Source: Bifidobacterium sp. 7101 (GTDB lineage Bacteria; Actinomycetota; Actinomycetes; Actinomycetales; Bifidobacteriaceae). Taken from it: a stretch of DNA of 64,000 nt. Shown here piece by piece: positions 51,581-60,331 of this stretch. Under the pieces are notes generated by a model, which made no database searches, was not told where the DNA came from, and worked only from the letters and a program-made list of their open reading frames with translations. Location of the stretch: contig NZ_AWUN01000002.1 in NCBI RefSeq assembly GCF_000499285.1, forward strand, positions 372,001 through 436,000. The letters run 5' to 3'. The translations under genes were made by a program, and so were the position numbers. The stretch's first letter is position 1. Each line of letters begins with the position of its first letter.

Positions 51581-52984
51581 CTATCGCCTTGCCTCCTTAT
51601 AGAAGGCATAGGCAGGCTCAAGTGATTTGAATCCGGTGCCTTTGATGTCTTTCTCCATCAAAGCCTGGGTCGAGTCCAGGGCGCTATCAATCGATTTATG
51701 GTTCTGGAAAACGTCCTGGAAAGACTTCTTGGCGCTCGATTCCATAGTTGAAGGCGTGGGTCCGGGCCAAATCAAACGGTCGATCCTCGGCTTGATAGCA
51801 GCCATGATCGGCATGGAAAGAATCTCTGGATCATTCTGCAGGGATTTCTTAGCCGGGAACGAATTGAAGGCCTTTGCATCATCCTTGATGAACTTGTCAT
51901 TGGCGAGGATGTATTTGAGGAAGTCCTGTGCCGCCTCTTGCTGTTCTTTGGACTGGTTCTTGTTGACGCCAGGGGTTGATTCTCCGTTGTAACGATCGTA
52001 GGCAAAAGGCGTCTGCTCAGAGAAGGTCGGGGTTGCGAAGACACCGTAATCGATGTCCGGATACTTCAGCTTCAGTGTGCCGGCAAAGCCTCCCCACTGG
52101 TAGACCATGGCCGTCTGTCCGTTACCGAAACTCTGCCCCATATCTACACCGAACGCTGTTGAAGCCACTTTATATTTGTCATACAGGTCCTTGATGAACT
52201 GCATGTTCTCTTTGGTCGTTTCATTTTTATAGTTGGGTTTCGTCCCTGAGGAATCAAACATGAGCTCGCCTTTTTGATAATTGAGCCCTTGCCAAAGACC
52301 GGGATAGCCCGCGCTTGCTTCGTCCCCATTGAGGTTAAAACCAGATTGCACCATCTTGGAACCATCCCATTTGGTGAGCTTCTGGGCGACTGTAACCAAC
52401 TGATCCCAAGTCTTCGGAATGTCGGAATCCGTTAAATTGGCTTCTTTCCAAAGCTTCTTGTTGTAATAGATGTTCCCCGTATTGATGACCGTATCGATGT
52501 AATAAGCCTTGCCATTCTCAAGGTGGGCGGGGACCCCGATGTAATCGGCTTCAAGCTGGTCTGCTGGTATGTCAATCGGGGCCATATAGGGCTTCAAGAG
52601 AGCATCTTGTGAATTATGGACAGCAAATAGAGCAGGTCCATTCTTGCCTTTCAAGGCTAGTGGAACCTTCGTCCAGTAATCGGCCCAAGCAACATTCACA
52701 ATTTTAAAGGTGACATTGGGGTGAATCTTTTGATAATCACGGGTCATAGCACTGATAGGGTCCTGTTCCTTGTCGACCCAAGACCAGTACTCGAGCTGAA
52801 TAGGCTTGCCTTTATTCACAAGATGATTCGGGTCGTACTTGACATTCACTCCAAGAGTTTTCAATCCCTTGTCGGCTTTAGTGTCCGTCTGGCCCTCCCC
52901 TTGGCCTCCATCGGCACCACATGCTGATAAAGCTATTATGCTAACGGTCGCAACAAATGTAGCCAATACGCGTCTTATTCGCAT
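51581..52984 (-). CDS. Sugar ABC transporter substrate-binding lipoprotein
   Basis: This 467-residue family 1 solute-binding protein has a lipoprotein signal (MRIRRVLATFVATVSIIA) ending in LSAC. The mature protein carries a Gly/Glu/Asp/Lys linker (GADGGQGEGQTDTKADKG) and then the binding domain, with QLEYWSWVDKEQDPISAMTR near 63-82. GNGQTAMVYQWGGFAG marks the second lobe. AAGGAGG lies upstream of the ATG. It is the first gene of the second sugar island and is divergent from the LacI regulator at 53249. Confidence 0.9.
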   Translation of the reverse strand: MRIRRVLATFVATVSIIALSACGADGGQGEGQTDTKADKGLKTLGVNVKYDPNHLVNKGKPIQLEYWSWVDKEQDPISAMTRDYQKIHPNVTFKIVNVAWADYWTKVPLALKGKNGPALFAVHNSQDALLKPYMAPIDIPADQLEADYIGVPAHLENGKAYYIDTVINTGNIYYNKKLWKEANLTDSDIPKTWDQLVTVAQKLTKWDGSKMVQSGFNLNGDEASAGYPGLWQGLNYQKGELMFDSSGTKPNYKNETTKENMQFIKDLYDKYKVASTAFGVDMGQSFGNGQTAMVYQWGGFAGTLKLKYPDIDYGVFATPTFSEQTPFAYDRYNGESTPGVNKNQSKEQQEAAQDFLKYILANDKFIKDDAKAFNSFPAKKSLQNDPEILSMPIMAAIKPRIDRLIWPGPTPSTMESSAKKSFQDVFQNHKSIDSALDSTQALMEKDIKGTGFKSLEPAYAFYKEARR

Positions 52985-53248
52985 TGCTTTTCCTACCTCC
53001 TTGTAAGATACTCACTTGCGAAACCTATTGTATATCAAAGAAATAGGCTCTATGCTCAACAAGGCAGAATGCGATATCAATTAATGCGACCCTTAGCATT
53101 ATTTGGCTATTTTCCTCTATTAATTACTGCTCATTGCAGCCAATACACGGCGTGTCGGTCTAATCCATCTGCCAGCGAGGATAAAGTGGGCGATTGTTAT
53201 ACTTACAGAGTTGAGAGTTGGTTGCATTTCTCCGCATTGAGGTGGCAA
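52985..53248. promoter_or_regulatory. Divergent control region of the second sugar island
   Basis: This 264-base AT-rich gap lies between the binding-protein and lacI starts. A CCTATT/AATAGG inverted repeat (about 53023-53047) and two loosely similar stretches, TTGCGAAACC and GGTTGCATTT, were noted as operator candidates. None matches the TGTAAAATCG motif of the first island. Confidence 0.4.
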
Positions 53249-54295
53249 GTGTCCAAAGCCAGCGTTTACGACGTTGCTCGCGAAGCAGGGGTGTCGATTT
53301 CGACAGTATCGAGATCTTTCACCAGTCCGGAAAAGGTGTCTGCGAAAACACGGGCGAAGGTAATGAAGGCCGCTGAGGCCATGAATTTTACCGTTACGCA
53401 CACGGCAGCCAGCCTTAAAACAGGCCGGACATTCCGCGCGGCACTGCTGGTTGGGAATGAACGCCTGGATTGGTTTGGCTCCTTGGTGCGCGAAGGACTG
53501 GACTCTATCCTTCACCCGGCTGGTTACGACACCTCCATCTATCCCATCGGCGACTCGGAAGAGCAGGAGCGCTTCTTTGCCGAACTGCCTATCAGGAGAA
53601 ACGTCGATCTGGTTTTCGTCTCCTCCTTCGACATCACTTCCAAGGAAACCAACCGTCTAAGCAGTATCAATGTACCGATTATCGGCATCAACGTCGAATC
53701 GAGCCATGATCTGGACGCCTCTGTGAAGATCGATGATGCAAAGGGCATCCAGCTGGCGGTCAATCATCTACTTACGCTGGGGCATAGGAACATCGCATAT
53801 ATGCACATCTCGCCCAAGTCACCCCTGCATTTCAGCTCTTTGAACCGTTTGCAAGGATTCCTCGCGGCCTGCGAGCAGTGGCCGGAACCAGTGAAAACCG
53901 AATTGATAAAGCTGCAACCTGGACAAGACGTGTTCAGCTCCTTTATCTCTCAGATCCAAAGCATGGAAAACCGTCCAACTGCTCTCTGCTGCCAGGATGA
54001 TTCAGTCGCTATCCCGCTTCTTTTCAAGCTCAACCGTTTTAGGCTCACTGTCCCAGGCAACCTTTCCCTGATTGGCTTCGACGACAGCACCTACGCAGAT
54101 AAAATCGGGCTGACAACAATTCACCAGGATCCTTTCGACCTAGGTGCCAAGGCTGGTTCGCTTGCATTGGAATTTCTAAAGAAAACCCCACCGAAAAATC
54201 CATACATAACCTTGGATACCCAGATCATGATTCGCAACACGACCGCACCGATTGAAGATACCCACCCCTTGGGCAAGTGGGCCTGCAATTCATGA
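53249..54295 (+). CDS. LacI-family transcriptional regulator
   Basis: This 348-residue repressor is likely to control the divergent sugar ABC/GH31 operon. A GTG start at 53249, with GAGG six bases upstream, places the helix-turn-helix SVYDVAREAGVSISTVSRSF at residues 5-24, the normal position for the family. A longer frame opens at 53069 but adds unrelated residues. Sensor-domain features include AALLVGNERLDWFG, VPIIGINVESSHD and LSLIGFDDSTYADKIGLTTI. It resembles the LacI at 6449-7480 in length and in motifs such as the conserved FF.(E/S).PI(K/R)RN segment. Confidence 0.9.
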   Translation: MSKASVYDVAREAGVSISTVSRSFTSPEKVSAKTRAKVMKAAEAMNFTVTHTAASLKTGRTFRAALLVGNERLDWFGSLVREGLDSILHPAGYDTSIYPIGDSEEQERFFAELPIRRNVDLVFVSSFDITSKETNRLSSINVPIIGINVESSHDLDASVKIDDAKGIQLAVNHLLTLGHRNIAYMHISPKSPLHFSSLNRLQGFLAACEQWPEPVKTELIKLQPGQDVFSSFISQIQSMENRPTALCCQDDSVAIPLLFKLNRFRLTVPGNLSLIGFDDSTYADKIGLTTIHQDPFDLGAKAGSLALEFLKKTPPKNPYITLDTQIMIRNTTAPIEDTHPLGKWACNS

Positions 54296-54407
54296 TTTCA
54301 CAGCGTCGTAAGTGCAACGAACATATTTCATCAAAACACCAAAGGCATGAGGCTCGTAGGCAGGTCACCATACATTCATCAGACCGGATCATGCAACCAA
54401 AATCAGT

Positions 54408-54827
54408 TTAAAGCAATGCTGGGGCAGATACCGGGTGGTTCACCAAATCCCGCTCGATCCAGGCCATGACCAGCCTGGCCAGGGCATCAACCTCTGCATC
54501 GGTCAGAACCTGCCCGCGGGGAATATGGTGCCAGCGCTCGATGCACCCCCGACAGCAGGTGGCCGTGGCGTGCTGGGCCGTGAAGACCGGATGCCCACGG
54601 TAGGGGGTCTGCTTGCCGTCCTTGAACGGATGGGCAGGCCCCACACGCTTGGCCAGCATCTCATGGGCGTGGCGGTCGATGGTATCCCTGCCCTTGGCGC
54701 GGGCATAGGCGCGATCCTTGGCCGACAGGGAGAAGCTGGCCCGGAAGCGCGAATGTCCCAATCTGGCAAGAGTGTCCTGGATCCAGGTCTCATCCGCCCC
54801 GACCGACACTGATCCACTGCTGGTCAT
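54408..54827 (-). CDS. DUF4186 family protein
   Basis: This 139-residue protein has the conserved core of DUF4186: LARLGHSRFRASFSLSAKDR, GRDTIDRHAHEMLAKR, DGKQTPYRGHPVFTAQHATA and CCRGCIERWHHIPRG. The clustered cysteines and histidines suggest a metal site. The function of the family is unknown; it is common in actinobacteria and others as a stand-alone gene. The gene is divergent from the cyclopropane synthase, 188 bases away. Confidence 0.8.
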   Translation of the reverse strand: MTSSGSVSVGADETWIQDTLARLGHSRFRASFSLSAKDRAYARAKGRDTIDRHAHEMLAKRVGPAHPFKDGKQTPYRGHPVFTAQHATATCCRGCIERWHHIPRGQVLTDAEVDALARLVMAWIERDLVNHPVSAPALL

Positions 54828-55015
54828 ACCTACTCGCCTCCATGCTCAGCCTTACCAAAGAGTCTGTACCCAGGCAAGGTTTCCCATGCGGAATAATTCA
54901 CCGAACATGACACCAATGGGGACCAGTGTCAGGGGTAGGGTGAAGACAGTACTTGTATCCACTAACTACCAGACCCGCCATGTTCGGTCATGTCCGGGTC
55001 ACACAAGGGGGCTTC

Positions 55016-56305
55016 ATGGCCAAAAGCAAGATGACTGTAGCCGAGATGATCGGGCTCTTCCTCACCCCTGACGCGCCTGTGCAGGTGACCGCCTTCGACG
55101 GGTCGGTCTTCGGACAGGACCAAGCGCCACTGCATCTGGAAGTCAAGAATTCCCGTGCCATGTACTACATCACGGAAAATCCTAACGACCTGGGCCTGGC
55201 CCGCGCCTATCTGCAGGGCGATCTGGATTCTCCCGAGCTGCTGCCAGGCAACCCCTACCAGGTTCTCAAGGAACTGATGGGCCTCAAGCACTTCGTCAAG
55301 CACCCCAGCAAGATGGAGCTGGCCCGGGCGGCTGGAGCTGTCTTCTCGCACGGAGTGCGCGTGCCCGAGCCGCCGGCCATCGAGGGGCCTTCGCTGGCCA
55401 AACGACTGACCGAGGGCATCCGCCCCCACACCCGCCGGGGCGACGCGGCCACAGTCAGCTACCACTACGACCAGTCCAACGACTTCTACCGGCTCTTCCT
55501 AGGGTCCTCCATGACCTACACCTGCGCCGTCTTCGAGAAGGCCGACGGCAGCCTGGAGGATGCTCAGTGGCATAAGCTCAACATGGTCCTGGACAAGATG
55601 CACCTGAACAAGGGTGACCGTCTGCTGGACGTGGGCTGCGGCTGGGGCTCCATGGAGATCGCGGCCGCCCGCCGCGGCATCCACGTCATCGGCGTGACCT
55701 TGGCTGAGGAGCAGGTCGAGTGGGCCCAGAACTGGATTCGCCAGGAGGGCCTGCAGGATCTGGCCGAGGTCAGGCTGATGGACTACCGCGACGTACCCGA
55801 GTCCGGATTCGACGGAATCTGTTCCATCGGCATGATGGAGCACGTGGGCTACAAGCAGTACCCCTCCTACTTCAAGGAGATGATGGACAAGCTGCGTCCG
55901 GGCGGCATCCTGCTCAACCACCAAATCACCCGCACCAACTCCCACGACCACAAGCGGGCCGGCGGATTCATCGACCGCTACATCTTCCCCGACGGCGAGC
56001 TGGCCAGCCCGGCCGAGATCGAACTGGCCATCCAGGACACCGGCTTCGAGGTCATCACCCAGGAGAACCTGCGTCAGCACTATGCGCTGACCCTCAAGCA
56101 CTGGACCGAGAACCTCCAGGAGCATTGGGATCAGGCCAAGCCCATGGTGGGCGAGCCCAAGGCGCGGCTCTGGGGCCTGTACATGGCCGGCGCGCGGCTC
56201 AACTTCGAGCTCGACAACATTCAGATACACCAGTTCCAGTGCATCAAGCCCGATCCCGAGACCGGCACGGACACCTATCCGCTGCGGCCCTGGTGGGACC
56301 GGTAG
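55016..56305 (+). CDS. cfa: Cyclopropane-fatty-acyl-phospholipid synthase
   Basis: This 429-residue SAM-dependent methyltransferase adds a methylene group to unsaturated phospholipid acyl chains, changing membrane properties under acid or other stress. The N-terminal domain (about 1-150) precedes HYDQSNDFYRLFLGSSMTYT, then the SAM motif LLDVGCGWGSMEIAAARRG, GVTLAEEQVEWA, and the active-site region GICSIGMMEHVGYKQYPSYF. YIFPDGELASPAEIELAIQD follows near the end. The start at 55016 has AAGGGGG upstream; two earlier in-frame starts (TTG 54953, ATG 54980) lack such a site. The gene ends at a strong terminator. Confidence 0.93.
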   Translation: MAKSKMTVAEMIGLFLTPDAPVQVTAFDGSVFGQDQAPLHLEVKNSRAMYYITENPNDLGLARAYLQGDLDSPELLPGNPYQVLKELMGLKHFVKHPSKMELARAAGAVFSHGVRVPEPPAIEGPSLAKRLTEGIRPHTRRGDAATVSYHYDQSNDFYRLFLGSSMTYTCAVFEKADGSLEDAQWHKLNMVLDKMHLNKGDRLLDVGCGWGSMEIAAARRGIHVIGVTLAEEQVEWAQNWIRQEGLQDLAEVRLMDYRDVPESGFDGICSIGMMEHVGYKQYPSYFKEMMDKLRPGGILLNHQITRTNSHDHKRAGGFIDRYIFPDGELASPAEIELAIQDTGFEVITQENLRQHYALTLKHWTENLQEHWDQAKPMVGEPKARLWGLYMAGARLNFELDNIQIHQFQCIKPDPETGTDTYPLRPWWDR

Positions 56306-56317
56306 TATAAAGGCCTG

Positions 56318-56350
56318 AAAAGGGGCGAGGTTGAATCCTCGCCCCTTTTT
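56318..56350. terminator. Strong intrinsic terminator between cfa and the iron operon
   Basis: A perfect stem AAAAGGGGCGAGG/CCTCGCCCCTTTT with a six-base loop is followed by a T on the plus strand and by A/T-rich bases on the minus strand. It lies between convergent genes and can serve both. Confidence 0.9.
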
Positions 56351-56397
56351 GTTTCCACCGCCCGTGCAGCCCGCGACTTGTACAATCCGCCCAGAAC

Positions 56398-56943
56398 TCA
56401 GGATGACCTGTCCGCCGAAGCCTCCAGCCGTGCCAGGTCCAGGGCTTTGTTGAAGGCATCCGAAGTCCAGCTGGCTCCAGCCACCTTGTCCACCTTGAGA
56501 TCCTTGAGCGGGCGCCCCTGGACCACTCCAGGCACAGCCCGAGCGAAGCGTTCCATGTGACCGCGCGAGATGGGCGAATCCGAATGCCCCTGGACCTGGA
56601 CCCGGGTCACCTGACCTCCCGACAGGTCCAGATCCACATCGATGCTGTCAGCCCCGTCATGGCCGTACTTGCCTGTCAGGGCGTAAGTGCCATCGTGATA
56701 GTTGCCAGTGTCAGCCGGAGCGGTCGGTAGCCCATCACGGGAGACAGCCGTGGGCGTACCCTCGCCCGCAGAGCCGGCTCCCGACTCTGGAGCAGAGCTG
56801 GATTCGGCGCCCGATCCGGCGAACTCGTCATCCATGGGCTTGGCCTGTTGGCTTCCGCAACCGCCCAGGAGGGAGCCGACCGCCACCAGAGTGGCCAAGG
56901 TTGCCGAAGCTGTGGCCAGCCCACGAGACTTACTTTTGGCCAT
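56398..56943 (-). CDS. FMN-binding domain lipoprotein
   Basis: This 181-residue lipoprotein has a signal ending in LLGGC, a Ser/Gly/Glu-rich linker and an FMN-binding domain like that of NqrC/RnfG and PplA proteins. The attachment motif AGASWTSDAFNKALDLA places a threonine for covalent FMN. VTRVQVQGHSDSPISRG is the usual upstream strand. The start at 56943 has AGGAGG; upstream in-frame codons do not. As the last gene of the Ftr1/P19 operon it may pass electrons for reducing or oxidising iron at the cell surface, which is inferred. Confidence 0.85.
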   Translation of the reverse strand: MAKSKSRGLATASATLATLVAVGSLLGGCGSQQAKPMDDEFAGSGAESSSAPESGAGSAGEGTPTAVSRDGLPTAPADTGNYHDGTYALTGKYGHDGADSIDVDLDLSGGQVTRVQVQGHSDSPISRGHMERFARAVPGVVQGRPLKDLKVDKVAGASWTSDAFNKALDLARLEASADRSS

Positions 56944-56944
56944 C

Positions 56945-57814
56945 TCAGCGCCCTCCTTCTGATTCACCGGCCGATCCCGGCAGAGACCCACCTGTCTTGG
57001 CTATCTTAGTGGGGTCATGGAAGCCTACAGGAATATCCTGGTCCCCGGTGTCGCCAGAAGCCCCGCTGAAGGCCGGCCGGCCTCCGGCTGCCAGGTAGGC
57101 CCGCTTGGCCTCCTCATCATTCCACTGCTCGCCGGCCAGCACCCCGTGGTTGAGCATGATCTCCCGCTGGGCGCATGAGGCCACCAGGGCATCGTGGGTG
57201 ACCACAATCAGGGAGGTCCCCTGGTCATGCAATTGTCGGAAGAGGTCCAGCACAATCCGCTCATTGGCCTCGTCCAGGTTGCCAGTTGGTTCATCAGCCA
57301 GGATCAGCTTGGGTTCGTTGATCAGTGCCCGGGCCACACAGACCCGCTGCTGCTCACCGCCCGAAAGCTGGCTGGGCAGGTGGCGGGCCCGATCTGCCAG
57401 ACCCACCCGATCCAAGGCCTTCATGGCCTGGTCCTCATCCACCACCGAGTGGTAGTACTGGGCCACCATGACGTTCTCCAGAGCGGTCAGATGCGGGACC
57501 AAGTAGAACTTCTGGAAGACCAGGCCGATCACGTTCTTGCGCACGTCGGCCAGCTGGGACTGGCTCAGATCCTCCAGCGGCCGCCCCTGCAGACGGACCG
57601 AACCCCGGCTGGGGGTGTCCATGCAGCCCAGAATGTTCATCAACGTGGTCTTGCCCGAACCGGAGGACCCCACCACAGCCAGCCACTGACCCTGCGGGAC
57701 GCTCAGATTCAGGTCGTCCAGAGCATGCAGATCGCCATAGATCTTGGAAACATGGTCCAGATCCAGCAGCATGTCGCCGCCGGACTGGGACTCGCTCGCC
57801 TTTGCCTGCGTCAT
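56945..57814 (-). CDS. ABC transporter ATPase of the iron-uptake operon (MacB/LolD type)
   Basis: This 289-residue ATPase pairs with the two FtsX-like permeases. Walker A is GSSGSGKTT, signature QLSGGEQQRVCVARAL and Walker B LILADEPTGNLDE, the form typical of MacB/LolD ATPases. The start at 57814 has GGGAGGA at a proper spacing; an ATG six bases earlier overlaps the permease stop but is too close to that site. A C-terminal tail of about 45 residues (GGRPAFSGASGDTGDQDIPV onward) is longer than usual. Similar ATPases occur in P19-type iron clusters of other bacteria. Confidence 0.88.
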   Translation of the reverse strand: MTQAKASESQSGGDMLLDLDHVSKIYGDLHALDDLNLSVPQGQWLAVVGSSGSGKTTLMNILGCMDTPSRGSVRLQGRPLEDLSQSQLADVRKNVIGLVFQKFYLVPHLTALENVMVAQYYHSVVDEDQAMKALDRVGLADRARHLPSQLSGGEQQRVCVARALINEPKLILADEPTGNLDEANERIVLDLFRQLHDQGTSLIVVTHDALVASCAQREIMLNHGVLAGEQWNDEEAKRAYLAAGGRPAFSGASGDTGDQDIPVGFHDPTKIAKTGGSLPGSAGESEGGR

Positions 57815-57816
57815 TG

Positions 57817-59010
57817 TCATTCCTCCCTCAAAACCAGGGCCGGGTCGATACGCGAAGCCCGGAGGACCGGCCGGATGGATGCGATCATGGATATGGCCAC
57901 ACTCAGCAGGACCGTACCCAGAGCCAGCCACCAGTTGAAGCCCAGCGGTCGCTGGAAAACGGACAGACAGAGCAGCCGGGCGAAGCCATAGCCCAGGGCC
58001 GTACCAATCAGGCCTCCAGCCAATCCATAGCAGGCCGACTCCGCCAGAAACTCCATGGCTATTCCCCGCGAGGAAGCACCCAGGGCCTTGCGCAGGCCGA
58101 TCTCGCTGCGCCGCTGGGAGACGATGGAGGCCATGGTGGTCCCCACGCCCACGAAGGTCAGGACCAACACCACCACCGAAACCAGCCAGAAGAGCGACTG
58201 GAGCATGGCGATGGTATGGCTGTCACCCGCTGTGATCCTCGTGACCGGCCGTGCCTTGACACCCATGGAGGTCATGTCGTTGATGCTGGCAGCGATGGTC
58301 TTCAGCTCCGAGGTCATGGTGTTGACCGAGTATTCGATGACATCGGTGCCCCGCTTGGCTCCGGTCAGAAGCTCCAGGTCAGCCAGGTCTGCGTAGATGA
58401 TCCGATCCTCGGGACCACCGGTATCGACGATGCCCCCCACACGAAAGTCTCGCCCCTGACCGCCGGCCTTGCCCGTGCCGGTGACCTGGCTGGCCGGGTA
58501 GCCGATGGTTATCTGCTTGCCAGTGGTAAGCCCCAGTGAATCTGCCAGATCCCGCCCCACCATAACTGAACCCGACTGCGGCCAGGATCCCTCCACGCTC
58601 CAGTGGCGGTTGAGCTGACGCACCTGGTCTGGGTGGATGCCGGCCATCTCGCGGGCCCCGGCATTGACCTGCACCGTTTCATATCGATAGGTGGCGTACC
58701 GGGCCGGGGCCTTGGCGGTCACCATGTGGGTAGTGTGGTCCACCATGCCCTGTTCGATGCCGGACCCGGACCTATTGCCTCCCTGGATGGGCGAGACGAC
58801 CAGGTTGGCCCCGTAGGAACGCATCTCCTGGTTGATCTGTCTAGGGGCCTCGATGCAGACCGCTGCCAGGCAGAAGAGGGTAGCTGCGCCCACCAGGGAT
58901 GCCACCACGGCCATCAGTGCACGTCCCCGACGACGGAAGACGGCCCCGAAGAGCATGGTCAGGAACATGCGGGTATTGGTCATATGGCTCTTATGGCGAT
59001 CAGCGGCCAT
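57817..59010 (-). CDS. FtsX-like ABC permease, second copy in iron operon
   Basis: This 397-residue permease has one N-terminal helix (LMAVVASLVGAATLFCLAAVC), a large extracellular domain of about 210 residues, and three C-terminal helices in FtsX order. QRRSEIGLRKALGASSRGIAMEFLAES is the characteristic cytoplasmic loop. It overlaps the preceding permease gene by 11 bases, so expression is coupled. Its partner is the MacB-type ATPase immediately downstream. Such paired permeases accompany Ftr1/P19 proteins in several bacteria, but their exact role in iron uptake is not settled. Confidence 0.87.
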   Translation of the reverse strand: MAADRHKSHMTNTRMFLTMLFGAVFRRRGRALMAVVASLVGAATLFCLAAVCIEAPRQINQEMRSYGANLVVSPIQGGNRSGSGIEQGMVDHTTHMVTAKAPARYATYRYETVQVNAGAREMAGIHPDQVRQLNRHWSVEGSWPQSGSVMVGRDLADSLGLTTGKQITIGYPASQVTGTGKAGGQGRDFRVGGIVDTGGPEDRIIYADLADLELLTGAKRGTDVIEYSVNTMTSELKTIAASINDMTSMGVKARPVTRITAGDSHTIAMLQSLFWLVSVVVLVLTFVGVGTTMASIVSQRRSEIGLRKALGASSRGIAMEFLAESACYGLAGGLIGTALGYGFARLLCLSVFQRPLGFNWWLALGTVLLSVAISMIASIRPVLRASRIDPALVLREE

Positions 59011-60310
59011 GAAGCACCTCCGCCGGCCGAAGCCGCAGAATCGATCTGATGGACGAGATGGACGCCAGCAACACTGTAATGGCCAGCAGCACGAAGACCA
59101 GCACGAAGACCATGGGTCGCATGGTGATGCCCGAGCCGAAGACCACCCTGCCTACGATCTGAGCCACTCCAGAGCCCAACAGAGCACCGACCAGAGCCCC
59201 AGCCAGGGCGATCAGGGCCGTCTCAGCCAGCACCAATCGGGACACAGCCCCGTCGGTGGCGCCCAAGGCCTTGAGCAGAGCGAACTCCGAGGACCGCTCG
59301 CTTATGGAGGACGCCATCAGGTTGGCCACAGCTATGGCCGCCGCCAGCAGGCTGAGCACGGTCATCAGGATCATGACCGCCTGGGTCTTCTGCAGAACGT
59401 CGCCCTGCAGGGCTGCCACCTGTCTGACCTGCTTGGCCATGGACCCGGGGATGGCCTCCTCGATCTGGTAGGCGATGGAGGACGGATAGGCCGTGCAATA
59501 CCAGGTTTCCCACTCATCCTGGGAGAGGGCAGCGGGGTTTCGCGCGGCCTTGCGGGCCAGGTCGTTCTCGGGCGTGGTCAGGGCCTTGACTTCCACCTGG
59601 TCGATCTGATCGGTCAGGCCGGACATCTCCTGCAACGCCCTGGTGGGCAGGTAGAGGGAGGAGGCATCAGAATCACCGGAGTCGAAGATGCCCACAATGG
59701 TGACGGTCTGCTGTTTACCATCCAGACCCACCTTGACCTGGTCGCCAACCTGACGGCCGCCCAGTCGTGCAGCCAGCTCTTTGCCCATCATGGCCTCGGT
59801 CCTGCCGCCGGATCCAGCTTCGTCCTTGGGCCAGCGACCTTGAACCTTCCACCAGGGCCGAAGACCTTTGAGACCTGCGGTGCTGCTCTCGCCACTGTCG
59901 ACCCTGACGGTCCGGCCGAACCAGGTGCCCACCAGGGGGGCGCCGACCTGATCCACGGTGCCACGCAAATCCAGGCGGGGGGCAAAGTCGGTGATGTTGT
60001 AGGCCCAGAAGATGGTCTTGATCTTGGGCACCTGGGACTCCTTGAGGAAGGCGGTCGGCGTTGACCCGTCGGCTGAAGGGTCACCCTCCTGGTCGCCGTA
60101 AAGGTCGGAGACCACGGCATCCGCCTTGGCCTGGACGGTGATGTTGGATCCGTAGGTGGACAGTTCCGCGTTGAGCTTGTCGCCCACGTCGAAGACCACC
60201 CCCAGCATGGCCGTAGCCACGCAGGCAGACAGGCAGACTGTGACAGCGATGAGCATTCTTCGCCCGAACTGGCGGCTGAATGACCGCAGCATCATTCGCA
60301 TGAAGAACAT
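59000..60310 (-). CDS. FtsX-like ABC permease, first copy in iron operon
   Basis: This 436-residue permease has the same topology as the next gene: an N-terminal helix (MLIAVTVCLSACVATAMLGVV), an extracellular domain of about 250 residues and three C-terminal helices. SERSSEFALLKALGATDGAVSRLVLAE is the FtsX loop. The extracellular domain contains GSGGRTEAMMGKELAARLGG and WYCTAYPSSIAYQIEEAIPG segments. The start lies 21 bases after the DUF2318 gene stop. The two permeases differ enough to suggest a heterodimer. Confidence 0.87.
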   Translation of the reverse strand: MFFMRMMLRSFSRQFGRRMLIAVTVCLSACVATAMLGVVFDVGDKLNAELSTYGSNITVQAKADAVVSDLYGDQEGDPSADGSTPTAFLKESQVPKIKTIFWAYNITDFAPRLDLRGTVDQVGAPLVGTWFGRTVRVDSGESSTAGLKGLRPWWKVQGRWPKDEAGSGGRTEAMMGKELAARLGGRQVGDQVKVGLDGKQQTVTIVGIFDSGDSDASSLYLPTRALQEMSGLTDQIDQVEVKALTTPENDLARKAARNPAALSQDEWETWYCTAYPSSIAYQIEEAIPGSMAKQVRQVAALQGDVLQKTQAVMILMTVLSLLAAAIAVANLMASSISERSSEFALLKALGATDGAVSRLVLAETALIALAGALVGALLGSGVAQIVGRVVFGSGITMRPMVFVLVFVLLAITVLLASISSIRSILRLRPAEVLHGR

Positions 60311-60331
60311 ACCAACCGCTCCTTCCCTTTT

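Noticed and set aside
53069-53248. Longer N-terminus for the second LacI regulator
   Set aside because: The extra residues precede the helix-turn-helix by 60 positions, show no domain, and the GTG at 53249 has a well-placed GAGG site and gives the family length.
58832-60064. 410-codon open frame on the plus strand
   Set aside because: It runs antisense across two FtsX permease genes, with His/Gln/Gly-rich low-complexity translation.
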